From contig CAVOKY010000007.1 of the NCBI GenBank assembly GCA_963696645.1, positions 1,860,001 through 1,924,000 on the forward strand: a stretch of DNA of 64,000 bases, in the 5' to 3' direction. The notes under the pieces were generated by a model that saw only the letters and a program-made list of their open reading frames with translations, had not been told where the DNA came from and searched no databases. Made by a program: the position numbers and the translations under genes. Positions 48,067-57,519 of the stretch are shown here, one piece after another. The stretch comes from JAMXLO01 sp963696645 (lineage in GTDB: Bacteria; Pseudomonadota; Alphaproteobacteria; Acetobacterales; Acetobacteraceae). How positions within the stretch are numbered: the first letter of the stretch is position 1; each line of letters opens with the position of its first letter.

Positions 48067-48876
48067 ATGAACGACAAGCAGTCCGGCCGCGTGCATCTCA
48101 TTGCCGGCGGCTTTCCGCCAGGTGCGCATAGCGGGCACGACCACGACTACGCGCGCCTCCGCCTGCTGGGCCTGCTCGCCGAGAGCGGAATTCCAGCCTC
48201 GGTCGCCAACGATTTCGCCGACGTCGAGAAGTGGCTGCCGGTCAGCCAGTTGCTGATCACCTATGTCGCCGGCCCCTACCCCGACGCCGCGCAGTGCAAT
48301 GCCATCCAGCAATGGCTGGAGGCAGGCGGCCACTGGTTGGGCCTGCACGGCACCAGCGGCGGCCGCGCTGAAAGAGTGGCGGGGATGCGCCAGCGCCGCA
48401 CCGTCAAGACCGAACACCACGCACTGCTCGGCAGCTACTTCCTGACGCATCCGCCGATCCGCGAAATTCGCGTCGACGTGCGCGACAGCGCCCATCCGAT
48501 CACCCGCGGACTAGGCACATCCTTCGTTGTCGAGGACGAACCCTATTTCATCGAGCTGCAGGCTCCGGCATCGACGCAGATCCTGCTGACCGCGGAGTAC
48601 GGCCCAAGCGCCGTGTCGCCCAGCATCGGCACGATCTATCCCAAGGATACATCACTGCAGCCCGACGGCCGGACGCGCGTACTCGGCTATACCCGGGATG
48701 TCGGCAACGGCGCCGTGTGCTACATCGCGCTCGGCCATTGCCACAACCCGGCCATCCGCGCGTCCCGCGCCGCCGATGCCGCGGACCCGACGCCGCCGAT
48801 CTTTCATGGCGCATGGGACAGCGACGCGTTCATTGCGTTGCTGCGCAATGCGATCGCCTGGGGAACGCTTGCCTGA
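48067..48876 (+). CDS. ThuA-like domain protein
   Basis: 269 aa with the glutamine-amidotransferase-like ThuA fold: a flavodoxin-like start, LLGLLAESGIPASVANDFAD, WLEAGGHWLGLHGTSGGRAE, HHALLGSYFLTHPP, RDSAHPITRGLGTSFVVEDE and CYIALGHCHNPAIR. Members are linked to sugar metabolism (trehalose utilisation in rhizobia), but the reaction is not defined for this type. ATG 48067 is preceded by GAGGTG. Followed by a strong hairpin. Confidence 0.85.
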   Translation: MNDKQSGRVHLIAGGFPPGAHSGHDHDYARLRLLGLLAESGIPASVANDFADVEKWLPVSQLLITYVAGPYPDAAQCNAIQQWLEAGGHWLGLHGTSGGRAERVAGMRQRRTVKTEHHALLGSYFLTHPPIREIRVDVRDSAHPITRGLGTSFVVEDEPYFIELQAPASTQILLTAEYGPSAVSPSIGTIYPKDTSLQPDGRTRVLGYTRDVGNGAVCYIALGHCHNPAIRASRAADAADPTPPIFHGAWDSDAFIALLRNAIAWGTLA

Positions 48877-48884
48877 TCGCGGCT

Positions 48885-48909
48885 GACGGCGCCGCTGAGC
48901 GGCGCCGTC
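48885..48909. terminator. Perfect 11-bp hairpin between convergent thuA-like and MFS genes
   Basis: GACGGCGCCGC and GCGGCGCCGTC form a perfect stem with a TGA loop, placed exactly between two convergent stops (48876 and 48919). A bidirectional terminator is likely, although no U tract follows. Confidence 0.6.
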
Positions 48910-48918
48910 CTGCTGCGA

Positions 48919-50217
48919 TCAAGCCGCCGCGTGCGCGTACTTCTCCAACTGCACCTCGTCGATCACCGTGGTCATCGCGAACTGGAACAGCGCCGCGCCG
49001 ATCAGCGTGATGACGGCGCCGATCGCCAGGGCCACCACGAATGAGCCCGTCACATCAACGATGAATCCGGTCAGGATCGGCGACAGCGTGCCGCCGAGAA
49101 AACCGGCGAAGTTCTGGTTGCTGGCGGCGGAGGCAGTGTAGGCGTGCGGCGTCACCGCGGTCACCAGGATCCATTTGCAGGTGATGCCGAACTGCATGAA
49201 GAACATCGACACCGCGATGCAGGTGACCGCCACGCCGGCGCTGGTGGCGATCGCCGCCAGTCCGGTGAACGCAGCCGACATCAGCAGCCCGATGACCAGC
49301 GGCACGCGGCGGCTGGCGACCAGTTCCATGCCGCGCTTGACCAGCCGGTCCGATAACCAGCCGCCGCACAGCGCGCCGAAGAACGCACAGATCAGCGGCA
49401 CCGAGGCGAGGAAGCCGGTCTTCGCGATGCTGATGTGCTGCTGCATCTCAAGATAGGCCGGCAGCCAGGTCTGGTACATCCAGGTGATGTAGCCGGTGCA
49501 GAACGCGCCCAGCATCAGCACCCACATGGCACGAAACCGGAACAAAGATGACCATTCGCGCAGCGTGACCGAAGACTTGGATTCGCGGTTGGCACGCAGG
49601 TATTCCGCATCCTGCGGGCTCAGCACCTGCGCCCTGGGGTCACGGTAGATCATGAACCAGATACCGGCGCCCACGATGCCGGCCAGGCCCATGACGATGA
49701 ACATCACCCGCCAGTTGAAGGCGAGCATCAGGCCGGTCAGGATCGGCGGCGCGAGCGTCGGGCCGATATAGGCGCCCGAGGTATATACCCCGCTCGGCGT
49801 CCCGCGGTCCTTGGTTTCGAACCAGTCACTGACCGAACGCGTGGCCGACGGAAAACACGGCGCCTCGGTGGCGCCGAGCCCGATCCGCGACAGCATCAAC
49901 TGAAAGTAGTTGCCGGCGAGACCACCTGCCGCCTGGAACAGCGACCAGACGATCATCGACAGCCCGACCAGGATTTTCGGACCGATCCGATCGAGCAGGT
50001 ACCCGGACGGCAACTGGGCGATCCCATAGGTGAGCGCCCAGGCCGAGCCCAGCGCCCCGATCGCCGTGGCGCTGATGCCGAACTCCTCGCGGATTTTCAG
50101 ATTGCCGATCGCCAATGTCGAGCGATCCATGTAGTTCATTGCGATAGCCGCGGTAACCAGGATGATAGCGATCCACTGCATACGGCGAAGCTGTCGTGAC
50201 GGCCCGTTGGTCGGCAT
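48919..50217 (-). CDS. MFS transporter, anion:cation symporter (ACS) type
   Basis: 432 aa from ATG 50217, with ~12 helices. ACS-family features: AIAMNYMDRSTLAIGNLKI in helix 1, LPSGYLLDRIGPKILVGLS in loop 2-3, LMLSRIGLGATEAPCFPSAT in helix 4 and a conserved DWFETKDRGTPSGVY segment. Relatives carry organic acids such as hexuronates, phthalate and 4-hydroxyphenylacetate. It sits at the edge of a cluster of oxidoreductase genes and may import their substrate. Confidence 0.88.
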   Translation of the reverse strand: MPTNGPSRQLRRMQWIAIILVTAAIAMNYMDRSTLAIGNLKIREEFGISATAIGALGSAWALTYGIAQLPSGYLLDRIGPKILVGLSMIVWSLFQAAGGLAGNYFQLMLSRIGLGATEAPCFPSATRSVSDWFETKDRGTPSGVYTSGAYIGPTLAPPILTGLMLAFNWRVMFIVMGLAGIVGAGIWFMIYRDPRAQVLSPQDAEYLRANRESKSSVTLREWSSLFRFRAMWVLMLGAFCTGYITWMYQTWLPAYLEMQQHISIAKTGFLASVPLICAFFGALCGGWLSDRLVKRGMELVASRRVPLVIGLLMSAAFTGLAAIATSAGVAVTCIAVSMFFMQFGITCKWILVTAVTPHAYTASAASNQNFAGFLGGTLSPILTGFIVDVTGSFVVALAIGAVITLIGAALFQFAMTTVIDEVQLEKYAHAAA

Positions 50218-50360
50218 GTTCTCTCCCCTGCTTAGCCTGCATGGTTCGATCCACGCAGCGCAGGTTCCTGCATACCCCAGGTTCACGCTCAGGCAAAAAC
50301 CGGCCTGCCCGCAGCCTCAGCCAATCGAACGTCACTATCCCCGTCCGTGTTTTTTTCCTG

Positions 50361-50407
50361 TCATCGCGAGCGAAGCCCCCTGTCATTGCGAGCGAAGCGA
50401 AGCAATC
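50361..50407 (+). repeat. Two short tandem intergenic repeats (TCATTGCGAGCGAAG type)
   Basis: TCATCGCGAGCGAAG (50361) and TCATTGCGAGCGAAGCGAAG (50383) occur in tandem between the MFS and HD-domain genes. This motif is a widespread dispersed intergenic repeat in bacteria; function unknown. Confidence 0.55.
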
Positions 50408-50455
50408 TCCCGCCCGTTGAGGCGGTCGCTTGCTTCGTCCCGCCCGCCCGAACCG

Positions 50456-51217
50456 CTACAGGTATTTCGCCGGCCGGATCATCGCCCGCCACATATGCGC
50501 CACCGGCGAATTGTCGAAGCCGAGCCCTTGTTCCGGCTGGCGGAAGTTGCGACCGATGACATCGGTGAATTCTTCCAGCTCGACCTTCACATTCGGGTCG
50601 AACGAGTAGATGTCGTGCACCGTGATCATTCGCCCCGACATGTACCATTTATGGTTGCGCATCTGCTTGTAGTCTTCCTCGACATACGGATCTGGCCGGT
50701 AATCGGCGCCGAACGTCTTGATATACGATTGTGGATATTCGTAGCCGACCGACTCGTCAGGGTAGAACCGCAGCACCTGGTGCGCGCGGATCGCCCAGGT
50801 GACTTCCTCATCGACATAGGGCTCGACGAGCTGCGCGCCCCAGTAGCCATGGTCGCCTCGGATGAAGCCGATCGTCGATATGTCGTGCAGCAGACAGGCG
50901 AGGATCATGTTCTCCGGCAGTCCGGCATTCACCGCATGCCTCGCGCTTTGCAGCAGGTGTGCGGCCGGCCCGAAGCGGTACTTGAAGAAGTCTATCAGCG
51001 TCGGTTTCTCCGGCATCGGTGGCAGGCGCGGATCATCGCCCATCAATACGCGCGCGTTCGGATTCTTGGCCATCATCCCCGCGGCGTTCGGCGCCGGCCC
51101 CATGTCGCCCTCGGCCATGCTGTAAAGCCGGGACTTGATGACAATGTAGTCGAGTTCGCGGCTCATCTGCTCTTCGAGCGCATCGGCGCGCTGGGACAGG
51201 GTCTGTACATCGTTCAT
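50456..51217 (-). CDS. HD-domain metal-dependent phosphohydrolase-like protein
   Basis: 253 aa from ATG 51217, with AGGAG just upstream. An HD core is visible: ARHAVNAGLPENMILACLLHD (H...HD) followed by STIGFIRGDHGYWGAQLVEP and WAIRAHQVLRFYPDE. The C-terminal part is Tyr/Asp-rich (MITVHDIYSFDPNVKVELEE). Substrate is unknown. Context is a cluster of probable catabolic genes. Confidence 0.8.
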   Translation of the reverse strand: MNDVQTLSQRADALEEQMSRELDYIVIKSRLYSMAEGDMGPAPNAAGMMAKNPNARVLMGDDPRLPPMPEKPTLIDFFKYRFGPAAHLLQSARHAVNAGLPENMILACLLHDISTIGFIRGDHGYWGAQLVEPYVDEEVTWAIRAHQVLRFYPDESVGYEYPQSYIKTFGADYRPDPYVEEDYKQMRNHKWYMSGRMITVHDIYSFDPNVKVELEEFTDVIGRNFRQPEQGLGFDNSPVAHMWRAMIRPAKYL

Positions 51218-51330
51218 TGCATTGCTCCTGGACGGGCGAGTGGCTGACCGCACTGTAGCAGGCTGCGGTCGAGCCCGTCGATCCGCGCTGACCGCCGATG
51301 CCGTTGCGTCAGCGCTGACGGCGGGTTTGC

Positions 51331-51474
51331 CAAGGATTTCAGCACGGAGGAATGACGAGAACCACGGAGGACCACGGAGAAGCGAAATCATGCGCCACGC
51401 GCGAAGCGCAATGAATATACTTTCTCCGTGGCCCTCCGTGGCCCTCCATCCCTTCTCCGTGTTAAAAATCCTTG
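51331..51474. repeat. ~145-bp imperfect palindrome (MITE-like or hairpin element)
   Basis: The left arm (51331-51382) begins CAAGGATTT and contains ACCACGGAGG and ACCACGGAGAAG. The right arm (51420-51474) is its imperfect inverted copy, ending AAAAATCCTTG and containing CTCCGTGGCCCTCCGTGG. The loop is ~37 nt. It lies between the HD gene and the peptide-binding-protein gene. Confidence 0.6.
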
Positions 51475-51523
51475 ATGAACAAGGCCACCGGTGCACAACG
51501 CACATCGGCAGGGGGAAACGGAA

Positions 51524-53120
51524 ATGCATCGATGGTTCGTGGCGAGCCTAACATTCCTCCTGTCGCTCTCCCTCCCCGCCTTCGCCGACGACACGCCGAA
51601 GCGCGGCGGCATCCTGACCTTCATGATCCCGGCCGACGCGCCGCCAAGCTTCGACGGTCATCGCGAGAACACCTTTGCAACGATCCATGCGGTGGCGCCG
51701 TTCTACAGCGTGCTGATCCGCGCCAACCCGGAAAATCCGGCCGTGACCACCGAGTTCGTCTGCGACGTCTGCACCGCGATTCCCGCGCCAACCGACGACG
51801 ACCGCACCTACACCTTCCCGATCCGCGGCGATGTCAAATTCCAGGACGGCTCGCCGCTGACCGCCTATGACGTGGCAGCAAGCTGGAACCACATCGTCGA
51901 CCCACCAGCAGGCGTCATCAGCGTACGCCGCGGCTATTACTCGATGATCGACAAGCATCGCGGCGCCCGACGCGAAAACCGTCGTCTTCCACCTCAAGTT
52001 CGCCACCGCCGCATTTCTGCCGGCACTCGCCGATCCATACGCCTTCATATACAAGAAGGACATCCTCGACCGCGACCCGCACTGGTTCGAGGCGAACATC
52101 ATGGGATCCGGCCCGTTCCGCTTCAAGGAATACCTGTTGGGCCAGTCGATCTCCGGCGTGCGCAATCCGGACTACTACCGCCCCGGTCTGCCCTATCTCG
52201 ATGGCTTCATCGGCATATTCGCCGACAAGCAGGCAGTCCGCGTCGCCGCGATCAAGTCCGACCGTGCGGCGATCGAGTTCCGCGGCTTCCCGCCGGCGAC
52301 GCGCGACGAACTGGTCGCAGCGCTGGGCGACAAGATCACCGTGCAGGAGAGCGACTGGAACTGCGGCGCCCTGGTCACGCCGAACCAGGCGCGCAAGCCG
52401 TTCGACGATGTGCGCGTGCGCCGCGCCCTGACCCTGGCGATCGACCGTTGGCATGGCGCGGAGCCGATGTCGCGCATCACCGTTTCGCGCACGGTCGGCG
52501 GCATCGTTTTTCCCGGCTCGCCGCTGGCCGCAACCAAGCCGGAATTGGAAAAACTCGCCGGCTACTGGCCGGACATCGACAAGTCGCGCGCCGAGGCGAA
52601 GCGTCTGCTGAAGGAAGCCGGCGCCGAAGGGCTGAGCTTCGAACTGCTCAACCGCAACGTCGATCAGCCGTACAAGTTCAACGGCATCTGGGTCATCGAC
52701 GAATGGAGCAAGATCGGCATCCACGCCACCCAGCGCGTGTTGCCGACCGGCCCCTACGAAGAGGCGCTGCGCAATGGCGATTTCGCTGTGGCGATCGATG
52801 CCGAATGCCAGAACATCGTCAATCCGCTGCTCGACGGCACCAAGTACCTGCCGCATTCGGTGTCCGATGCGAATTACGGCAACTACGACGACCCGACCGA
52901 AATCGACATCTACAATCGGATGCTGCGGGAGACCGATTTCACGCGGCAACGCGACCTGATGCGCCAGTTCGAGACGCGCGTGCTGGACACCGAGGCGCAC
53001 GAAATGTTCCTGCTGTGGCGCTACCGAATCGTGCCGTATCGCAGCTATGTCAAAGGCTGGAAGATCAGCCCGAGCCACTACGTCAATCAGGATCTGGCAA
53101 CGATCTGGCTCGACAAGTGA
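51524..53120 (+). pseudogene. Peptide-type ABC transporter substrate-binding protein (family 5), single frameshift
   Basis: N-terminal part from ATG 51524, after AGGGGG: signal peptide WFVASLTFLLSLSLPAFA, then KRGGILTFMIPADAPPSFD and the family-5 signature DVKFQDGSPLTAYDVAASW. Near 51955 the frame changes; the next frame continues APDAKTVVFHLKFATAAFLP, DPHWFEANIMGSGPFRFKEY and VRVRRALTLAIDR, ending TIWLDK. One extra base explains it. About 531 aa when corrected. Peptides are the usual ligand but related proteins bind sugars and opines; no permease genes are adjacent. Confidence 0.85.
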
Positions 53121-53153
53121 TCGCCGCCTCGAACGGGCGGGAAACGGGGAACG

Positions 53154-53951
53154 ATGCCAATGACCCAACAGCCCAATCGGTTCAACGATGGCGAAGCCTA
53201 TGAGCGCGGCATGGCCGGCTGGAGCCGGCTCGTGGGACAGGTCTTTCTCGATTGGCTGATACCCAAATCAGGTCTGCGATGGATCGACGTCGGCTGCGGC
53301 AACGGTGCCTTCACCGAACTGCTGGCCCAGCGATGCGCGCCCGCGGAAATACAGGGGATCGATCCGTCCGAGGCGCAGCTCGCCTTCGCACGCAGGCGCC
53401 CGACAATCGGCGGTGCGACGTTTCAGTTGGGCGACGCCATGGCGCTGCCGTTCGCCAACGGGCAATTCGACGCCGCCGTCATGGCGCTGGTGATCTTTTT
53501 CGTTCCGGACCCAGCCAAAGGCGTCGCCGGGATGACGCGCGTGGTTTGCCCTGGCGGCACGGTCGCGGCGTACGCGTGGGATGTGCTCGATGGTGGGGCT
53601 CCGGCAGAACCGGTTCAGGCCGAATTGCGCGCCATGGGCGTCGAACCGCGGCTCCCGCCAAGCGCCGGCGCGTCACGGATGGCGGCATTGCGCGACCTGT
53701 GGGTGGGGACGGGACTCGAGGCGGTCGAGACCCGCGTGATCACCGTGCAACGAAGCTTCGCCGATTTCGATGATTACTGGCGCTCAACCACGACGATGTC
53801 GAGTGTTGCACCGGCAATCACCGCAATGGCGGCAGGCGAAGCCGAACAGGTGAAGGCACGCGTGCGGGCACGCCTGCCAACGGACTCCACGGGGCGAGTC
53901 ACATGGCAGGCGCGTGCCAATGCGATCAAGGGCCGTGTGCCGATGTCGTAA
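53154..53951 (+). CDS. Class I SAM-dependent methyltransferase
   Basis: 265 aa with a methyltransferase-11 core: motif I WIDVGCGNGAFTELLAQRC, QGIDPSEAQLAFARRR, GDAMALPFANGQFDAAVMAL and the post-core VVCPGGTVAAYAWDVLDGG. Resembles UbiE/arsenite-methyltransferase-like small-molecule methylases. Starts 33 nt after the binding-protein gene and runs in the same direction as the GMC oxidoreductase. Confidence 0.85.
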   Translation: MPMTQQPNRFNDGEAYERGMAGWSRLVGQVFLDWLIPKSGLRWIDVGCGNGAFTELLAQRCAPAEIQGIDPSEAQLAFARRRPTIGGATFQLGDAMALPFANGQFDAAVMALVIFFVPDPAKGVAGMTRVVCPGGTVAAYAWDVLDGGAPAEPVQAELRAMGVEPRLPPSAGASRMAALRDLWVGTGLEAVETRVITVQRSFADFDDYWRSTTTMSSVAPAITAMAAGEAEQVKARVRARLPTDSTGRVTWQARANAIKGRVPMS

Positions 53952-53988
53952 TGAAAAGCTAGTGCGTACTTCACGGGGTTCACGTCAT

Positions 53989-55590
53989 ATGCAGACCTAC
54001 GACTACATCGTTGTCGGCGCCGGTTCCGCCGGCGCGGCAGTGGCGAACCGGCTTTCGGCGGATGCCCGCAACAAGGTGTTGCTGCTGGAGGCTGGCCCCG
54101 CCAGCCATCCCTGGTCACGCATCCCGATCGGCTATGCGAGGCTGATCACCAATCCCGCGGCCAACTGGCTGTATTCGTCGGAACCCGAGGCCAACACCAA
54201 CGGCCGCAAGCTGCCGGTCCCGCGCGGCCGGCTGCTGGGCGGCTCCAGCGCGATCAACGGCATGGCGTTCGTGCGTGGCCAGGCGCAGGACTTCGACACC
54301 TGGGCGCAGATGGGCAATCACGGCTGGAGCTATGCCGACGTGCTGCCGTTCTTCAAGCGCATGGAAAATTACCCAAGCGGCAACGATGAATTTCGCGGAC
54401 GCGACGGCCCGTTGCGCGTCACCAATCCCGCACCGCGCGACAGGCTGTTTGCCACGCTGATCAAGGCAGCGGGTGAGGTCGGCATCGCGCACAACCCCGA
54501 CTACAACGGTGCGGCGCAGGACGGCATCGCCATGAGCCAGGCGACGATCTCCGCCGGGCGTCGCATGAGCACGGCCCGCTGCTATCTCGACCCGATCCTC
54601 AAGCGCGCCAACCTGCACATCGAGACCGGCGCGCTGACCGAAGCGCTCGTGCTGGACGGCAAGCGCTGCACCGGCGTCCGATATTCCGTCGGCGGCACCA
54701 CACGTGAGGCGCATGCAGCACGCGAAGTCGTGGTAAGCGCGGGAACGATCAACTCGCCGCAGTTGCTGGAACTGTCCGGCATCGGCCAGCCCGAACGTCT
54801 GCGCGATCTGGGCATCGAGGTGCGCCATGCGCTGCCTGGCGTCGGCGAGAACCTGCGCGATCATTATGCGCCACGGACACGCTGGGCGATCGGTACAAGG
54901 GGCATCACGTACAACGACCGCGCACGCGGTGTCGGCCTGATATGGCAGGCGCTGCGCTACGCGTTGCTGGGCCAGGGGTTGCTCGGCGCGGTCGGCGCGC
55001 CGATCCGCGCCTTCGTCCGTTCGCGCGAAGGGCTCGAGGCGCCGGACGTGATGCTGGGCTGGGTGCCGATGCTGACCGAGCCGGGCCCGAAAGGTCCGAA
55101 GATCTCGCGCCAGTCAGGCGTGACGTGCTACGCGCACCCGATGCGGCCGGAAAGCAAGGGGCACATCCACATCACGTCAGCCGATCCACGCCGGCCACCG
55201 GCAATCAACTTCAACTTCCTGTCCTCGCCGATCGATGCGGAGATCACCGCACGTGCCGTCCGCATCGCCCGCGCCGTCATGACCGCGCCGGCGATGGCGC
55301 CAATGCAGGTGACGGAGATCGCACCCGGCACGTCCCGCACGACGGACGACGAAATCCTCGATTGGGTCAGGCAGGCCGCGGAAACCACCTACCATCCGGT
55401 CGGAACCTGCAAGATGGGCACCGACGCAATGGCTGTGGTCGATGCGCAGCTTTGCGTGCATGGACTGGAAGGGCTGCGCGTCGCCGATGCCTCGATCATG
55501 CCGACGCTGACCTCGGGCAACACCAACGCGCCGTCGATCATGATCGGCGAAAAGGCGGCCGACATGGTGCTGAACCATGCCGCCGCCTGA
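53989..55590 (+). CDS. GMC-family FAD oxidoreductase (choline dehydrogenase-like)
   Basis: Oxidises an alcohol using FAD. 533 aa from ATG 53989. FAD fold YIVVGAGSAGAAVANRLSAD, GMC signature 1 PRGRLLGGSSAINGMAFVRG, signature 2 VVSAGTINSPQLLELSGIG, and the C-terminal catalytic pair: YHPVGTCKMGTDAMAVVD (His) and TLTSGNTNAPSIMIGEKAAD (Asn). Most like choline or other long-substrate alcohol dehydrogenases; the substrate cannot be fixed from sequence. It converges on the SDR gene, 3 nt away. Confidence 0.92.
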   Translation: MQTYDYIVVGAGSAGAAVANRLSADARNKVLLLEAGPASHPWSRIPIGYARLITNPAANWLYSSEPEANTNGRKLPVPRGRLLGGSSAINGMAFVRGQAQDFDTWAQMGNHGWSYADVLPFFKRMENYPSGNDEFRGRDGPLRVTNPAPRDRLFATLIKAAGEVGIAHNPDYNGAAQDGIAMSQATISAGRRMSTARCYLDPILKRANLHIETGALTEALVLDGKRCTGVRYSVGGTTREAHAAREVVVSAGTINSPQLLELSGIGQPERLRDLGIEVRHALPGVGENLRDHYAPRTRWAIGTRGITYNDRARGVGLIWQALRYALLGQGLLGAVGAPIRAFVRSREGLEAPDVMLGWVPMLTEPGPKGPKISRQSGVTCYAHPMRPESKGHIHITSADPRRPPAINFNFLSSPIDAEITARAVRIARAVMTAPAMAPMQVTEIAPGTSRTTDDEILDWVRQAAETTYHPVGTCKMGTDAMAVVDAQLCVHGLEGLRVADASIMPTLTSGNTNAPSIMIGEKAADMVLNHAAA

Positions 55591-55593
55591 CCG

Positions 55594-56448
55594 TCAATAG
55601 CTCGGCTTGCTTGGAAATGGCGTGAGTTGCAGCTCGTGCGTCCAGCACGACTTGTCCTGCGTGTGCAGGTACCAGAACGCCTCGGCGATCCTCACCGGAT
55701 TGATCACCAGGTCCGGCCGGTTCTGATTGCGCGGCATCGCCCGCGTTCCGGGTGAATCGATCGTGCCGTCGATCACCACGTTGGCCACGTGCACTCCCAA
55801 CTCGGAGTATTCCTCGGTAAGCACCTGTGCCAGCGTGCGCATCATGACCCTCGGGTAGTAGAGCGACTGTCCGGTCATCCGCTTCCTGCCGCGCAGCGAA
55901 CTCGAGTTGTTCGAGAAGAAGAACGACCCCGCGCCCTTCTTGCGCATCGCCGGCAGCACTTCCTTGGCGACGAGAAACGGCCCGCGGCAGGCGATGTGCT
56001 GCGTCGTGTCGAACATCTCCACCGGGATGTATTCCAGCAGCTCCTTGTCCGGCGGCAGGTCGCGCCCTTCCAGATAACCCGCGTTGTAGACCAGCACGTC
56101 CGGATCGCCCGCGCCGTGACGGATCGTGGCGAACGCCGTCGCGATAGAGTCCTGCGAGGCGAGGTCCAGCTCGACGATCGTGCAATCGCCGCCCTGCTGC
56201 CGGATGGCCTCCGCCAGGCCTGATGCGTTGGCCTGCTTGCGCGTCGTCAGCACGACGAAGAAACCCTCCTGCGCGAACTTCTGCGCGACGGCGCCGCCGA
56301 CACCCCAGCGCACGCCGACCGGCAGGGCGCTGTCGTCCACCGGCTTGCCGTGCGCCAGCAAGGTGTTGCGGCCATCCGACTGCCACTTGGAAGTGGCGCC
56401 AATCACGACAGCGACCTGCTTGCCCTTGGTGTTGCGAACATCGCTCAT
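55594..56448 (-). CDS. Atypical short-chain dehydrogenase/reductase
   Basis: 284 aa with an SDR Rossmann fold, but the glycine motif is split: VVIGATSKWQSDG is followed by ~20 extra residues before VRWGVGGAVAQKFAQEG. LVYNAGYLEGRDLP corresponds to the NNAG motif. The catalytic Ser region is present (FFFSNNSSS), but the YxxxK position reads YYPRV, so the Lys is replaced. A divergent SDR subfamily, possibly not a standard dehydrogenase. Convergent with the GMC oxidoreductase. Confidence 0.8.
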   Translation of the reverse strand: MSDVRNTKGKQVAVVIGATSKWQSDGRNTLLAHGKPVDDSALPVGVRWGVGGAVAQKFAQEGFFVVLTTRKQANASGLAEAIRQQGGDCTIVELDLASQDSIATAFATIRHGAGDPDVLVYNAGYLEGRDLPPDKELLEYIPVEMFDTTQHIACRGPFLVAKEVLPAMRKKGAGSFFFSNNSSSLRGRKRMTGQSLYYPRVMMRTLAQVLTEEYSELGVHVANVVIDGTIDSPGTRAMPRNQNRPDLVINPVRIAEAFWYLHTQDKSCWTHELQLTPFPSKPSY

Positions 56449-56493
56449 GTGGGAACGTTTCCTTTGCTTGCAGAGTTCGAGTGGTGCAGCGTG

Positions 56494-57321
56494 TCAGCCT
56501 GCGCGATTCCAGCCCCACCAGGCGCAGAGCGCGTCGCCCATGATCAGCCGCTTGTCCGGTTCATTCAACCACGGCAGTTCCTCGGTGAACATCGTCACGC
56601 ACTGGCGCCAGGTGCACGGCATCTTGGTGATATCCGTCCCCCAGAACATCCGCTGCGGGCCGAACGCATCGTAGATCTGCCGTAGATACGTCTGCATGGT
56701 CGGATACGGATAGGGTTCGGCGGAATAGCCCGGCGCGCCGGTCGCCTTGACCGCCACGTTCGGCAACTTTGCCAGCGCCACAAGCTGCGGCATGTGCGTC
56801 ATCGCCGCATGGTCTTTCAGCGTGGTCAGGCCGCCCCGCCCGCCCAGATGATCGATCGTCAGACGCAGTCCCGGATGCCGCTCGGCGATCCGACCAAGTT
56901 CCGTTAGCGAATCGGTCGCCAGTGTGGCGATCGGAACCCCGGCCTTCTCGGCTTCCGCCCACAGCCAGTCGAGCCTGCCATCGGCCAGCCATGAGCGCGC
57001 GGGATCGTGCAGGAAGGTATAGCGCAGGCCGAGCATGCCCGGCTGGTTTCGCCACCCCGCGATGCGCGCGCGCGATTCCGGTTGATCGAGCGGCAGCGAA
57101 CCCATGATCGCGAACCGCCCAGGGTAATCCCGCACCGCCTTGAATGCCATGTCGGTCGAATTCGGATCCCACCCCGGCGGATGAATCACGGCGGCATCGA
57201 CGCCGCCCTCGTCCATCAACGCGATGGCCTCCTCCGGGGTGAAATGCGTCACCTGCCGATGCGAGAGGTTGCTCGGCAGGCCAGTGCCCCAGGTATGAAT
57301 CTGCGCGTCGACGATCTGCAT
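56494..57321 (-). CDS. Amidohydrolase-2 family metal-dependent hydrolase
   Basis: 275 aa from ATG 57321. TIM-barrel amidohydrolase features: N-terminal MQIVDAQIHTWGTG (the DxH-like metal site), GVDAAVIHPPGWDPN, LRYTFLHDPARSWL, LRLTIDHLGGRGGL and RMFWGTDITKMPCTW, which carries the late Asp. The family includes decarboxylases and lactonases of aromatic and sugar-acid breakdown. It starts 45 nt upstream of the SDR gene on the same strand, so the two probably form an operon. Confidence 0.87.
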   Translation of the reverse strand: MQIVDAQIHTWGTGLPSNLSHRQVTHFTPEEAIALMDEGGVDAAVIHPPGWDPNSTDMAFKAVRDYPGRFAIMGSLPLDQPESRARIAGWRNQPGMLGLRYTFLHDPARSWLADGRLDWLWAEAEKAGVPIATLATDSLTELGRIAERHPGLRLTIDHLGGRGGLTTLKDHAAMTHMPQLVALAKLPNVAVKATGAPGYSAEPYPYPTMQTYLRQIYDAFGPQRMFWGTDITKMPCTWRQCVTMFTEELPWLNEPDKRLIMGDALCAWWGWNRAG

Positions 57322-57453
57322 CGCGTTCCGCTCCCTTCGCTTTTGCGCCTCGGGAAGGCATCCCTGACGCTCGGTCGGCAAAGCTAGCGACAATGCAATT
57401 GGCTGTCAGGTATCCCCCGCTCCGGCAAATCGATTAGTTACTATTTCTGACTG

Positions 57454-57472
57454 TTGACATCATATTGTCTAA
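57454..57472. promoter_or_regulatory. Possible operator in a divergent AT-rich promoter region
   Basis: TTGACATCATATTGTCTAA contains the inverted repeat GACA-N6-TGTC in an AT-rich gap between the amidohydrolase gene and a divergent 217-aa gene. TTGACA could also be a -35, but no matching -10 is seen at 17 bp. Confidence 0.25.
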
Positions 57473-57519
57473 CTACCACCTCCAGCCCTTTCCCCCCCAT
57501 CCAACGGACAGGGCCACCC

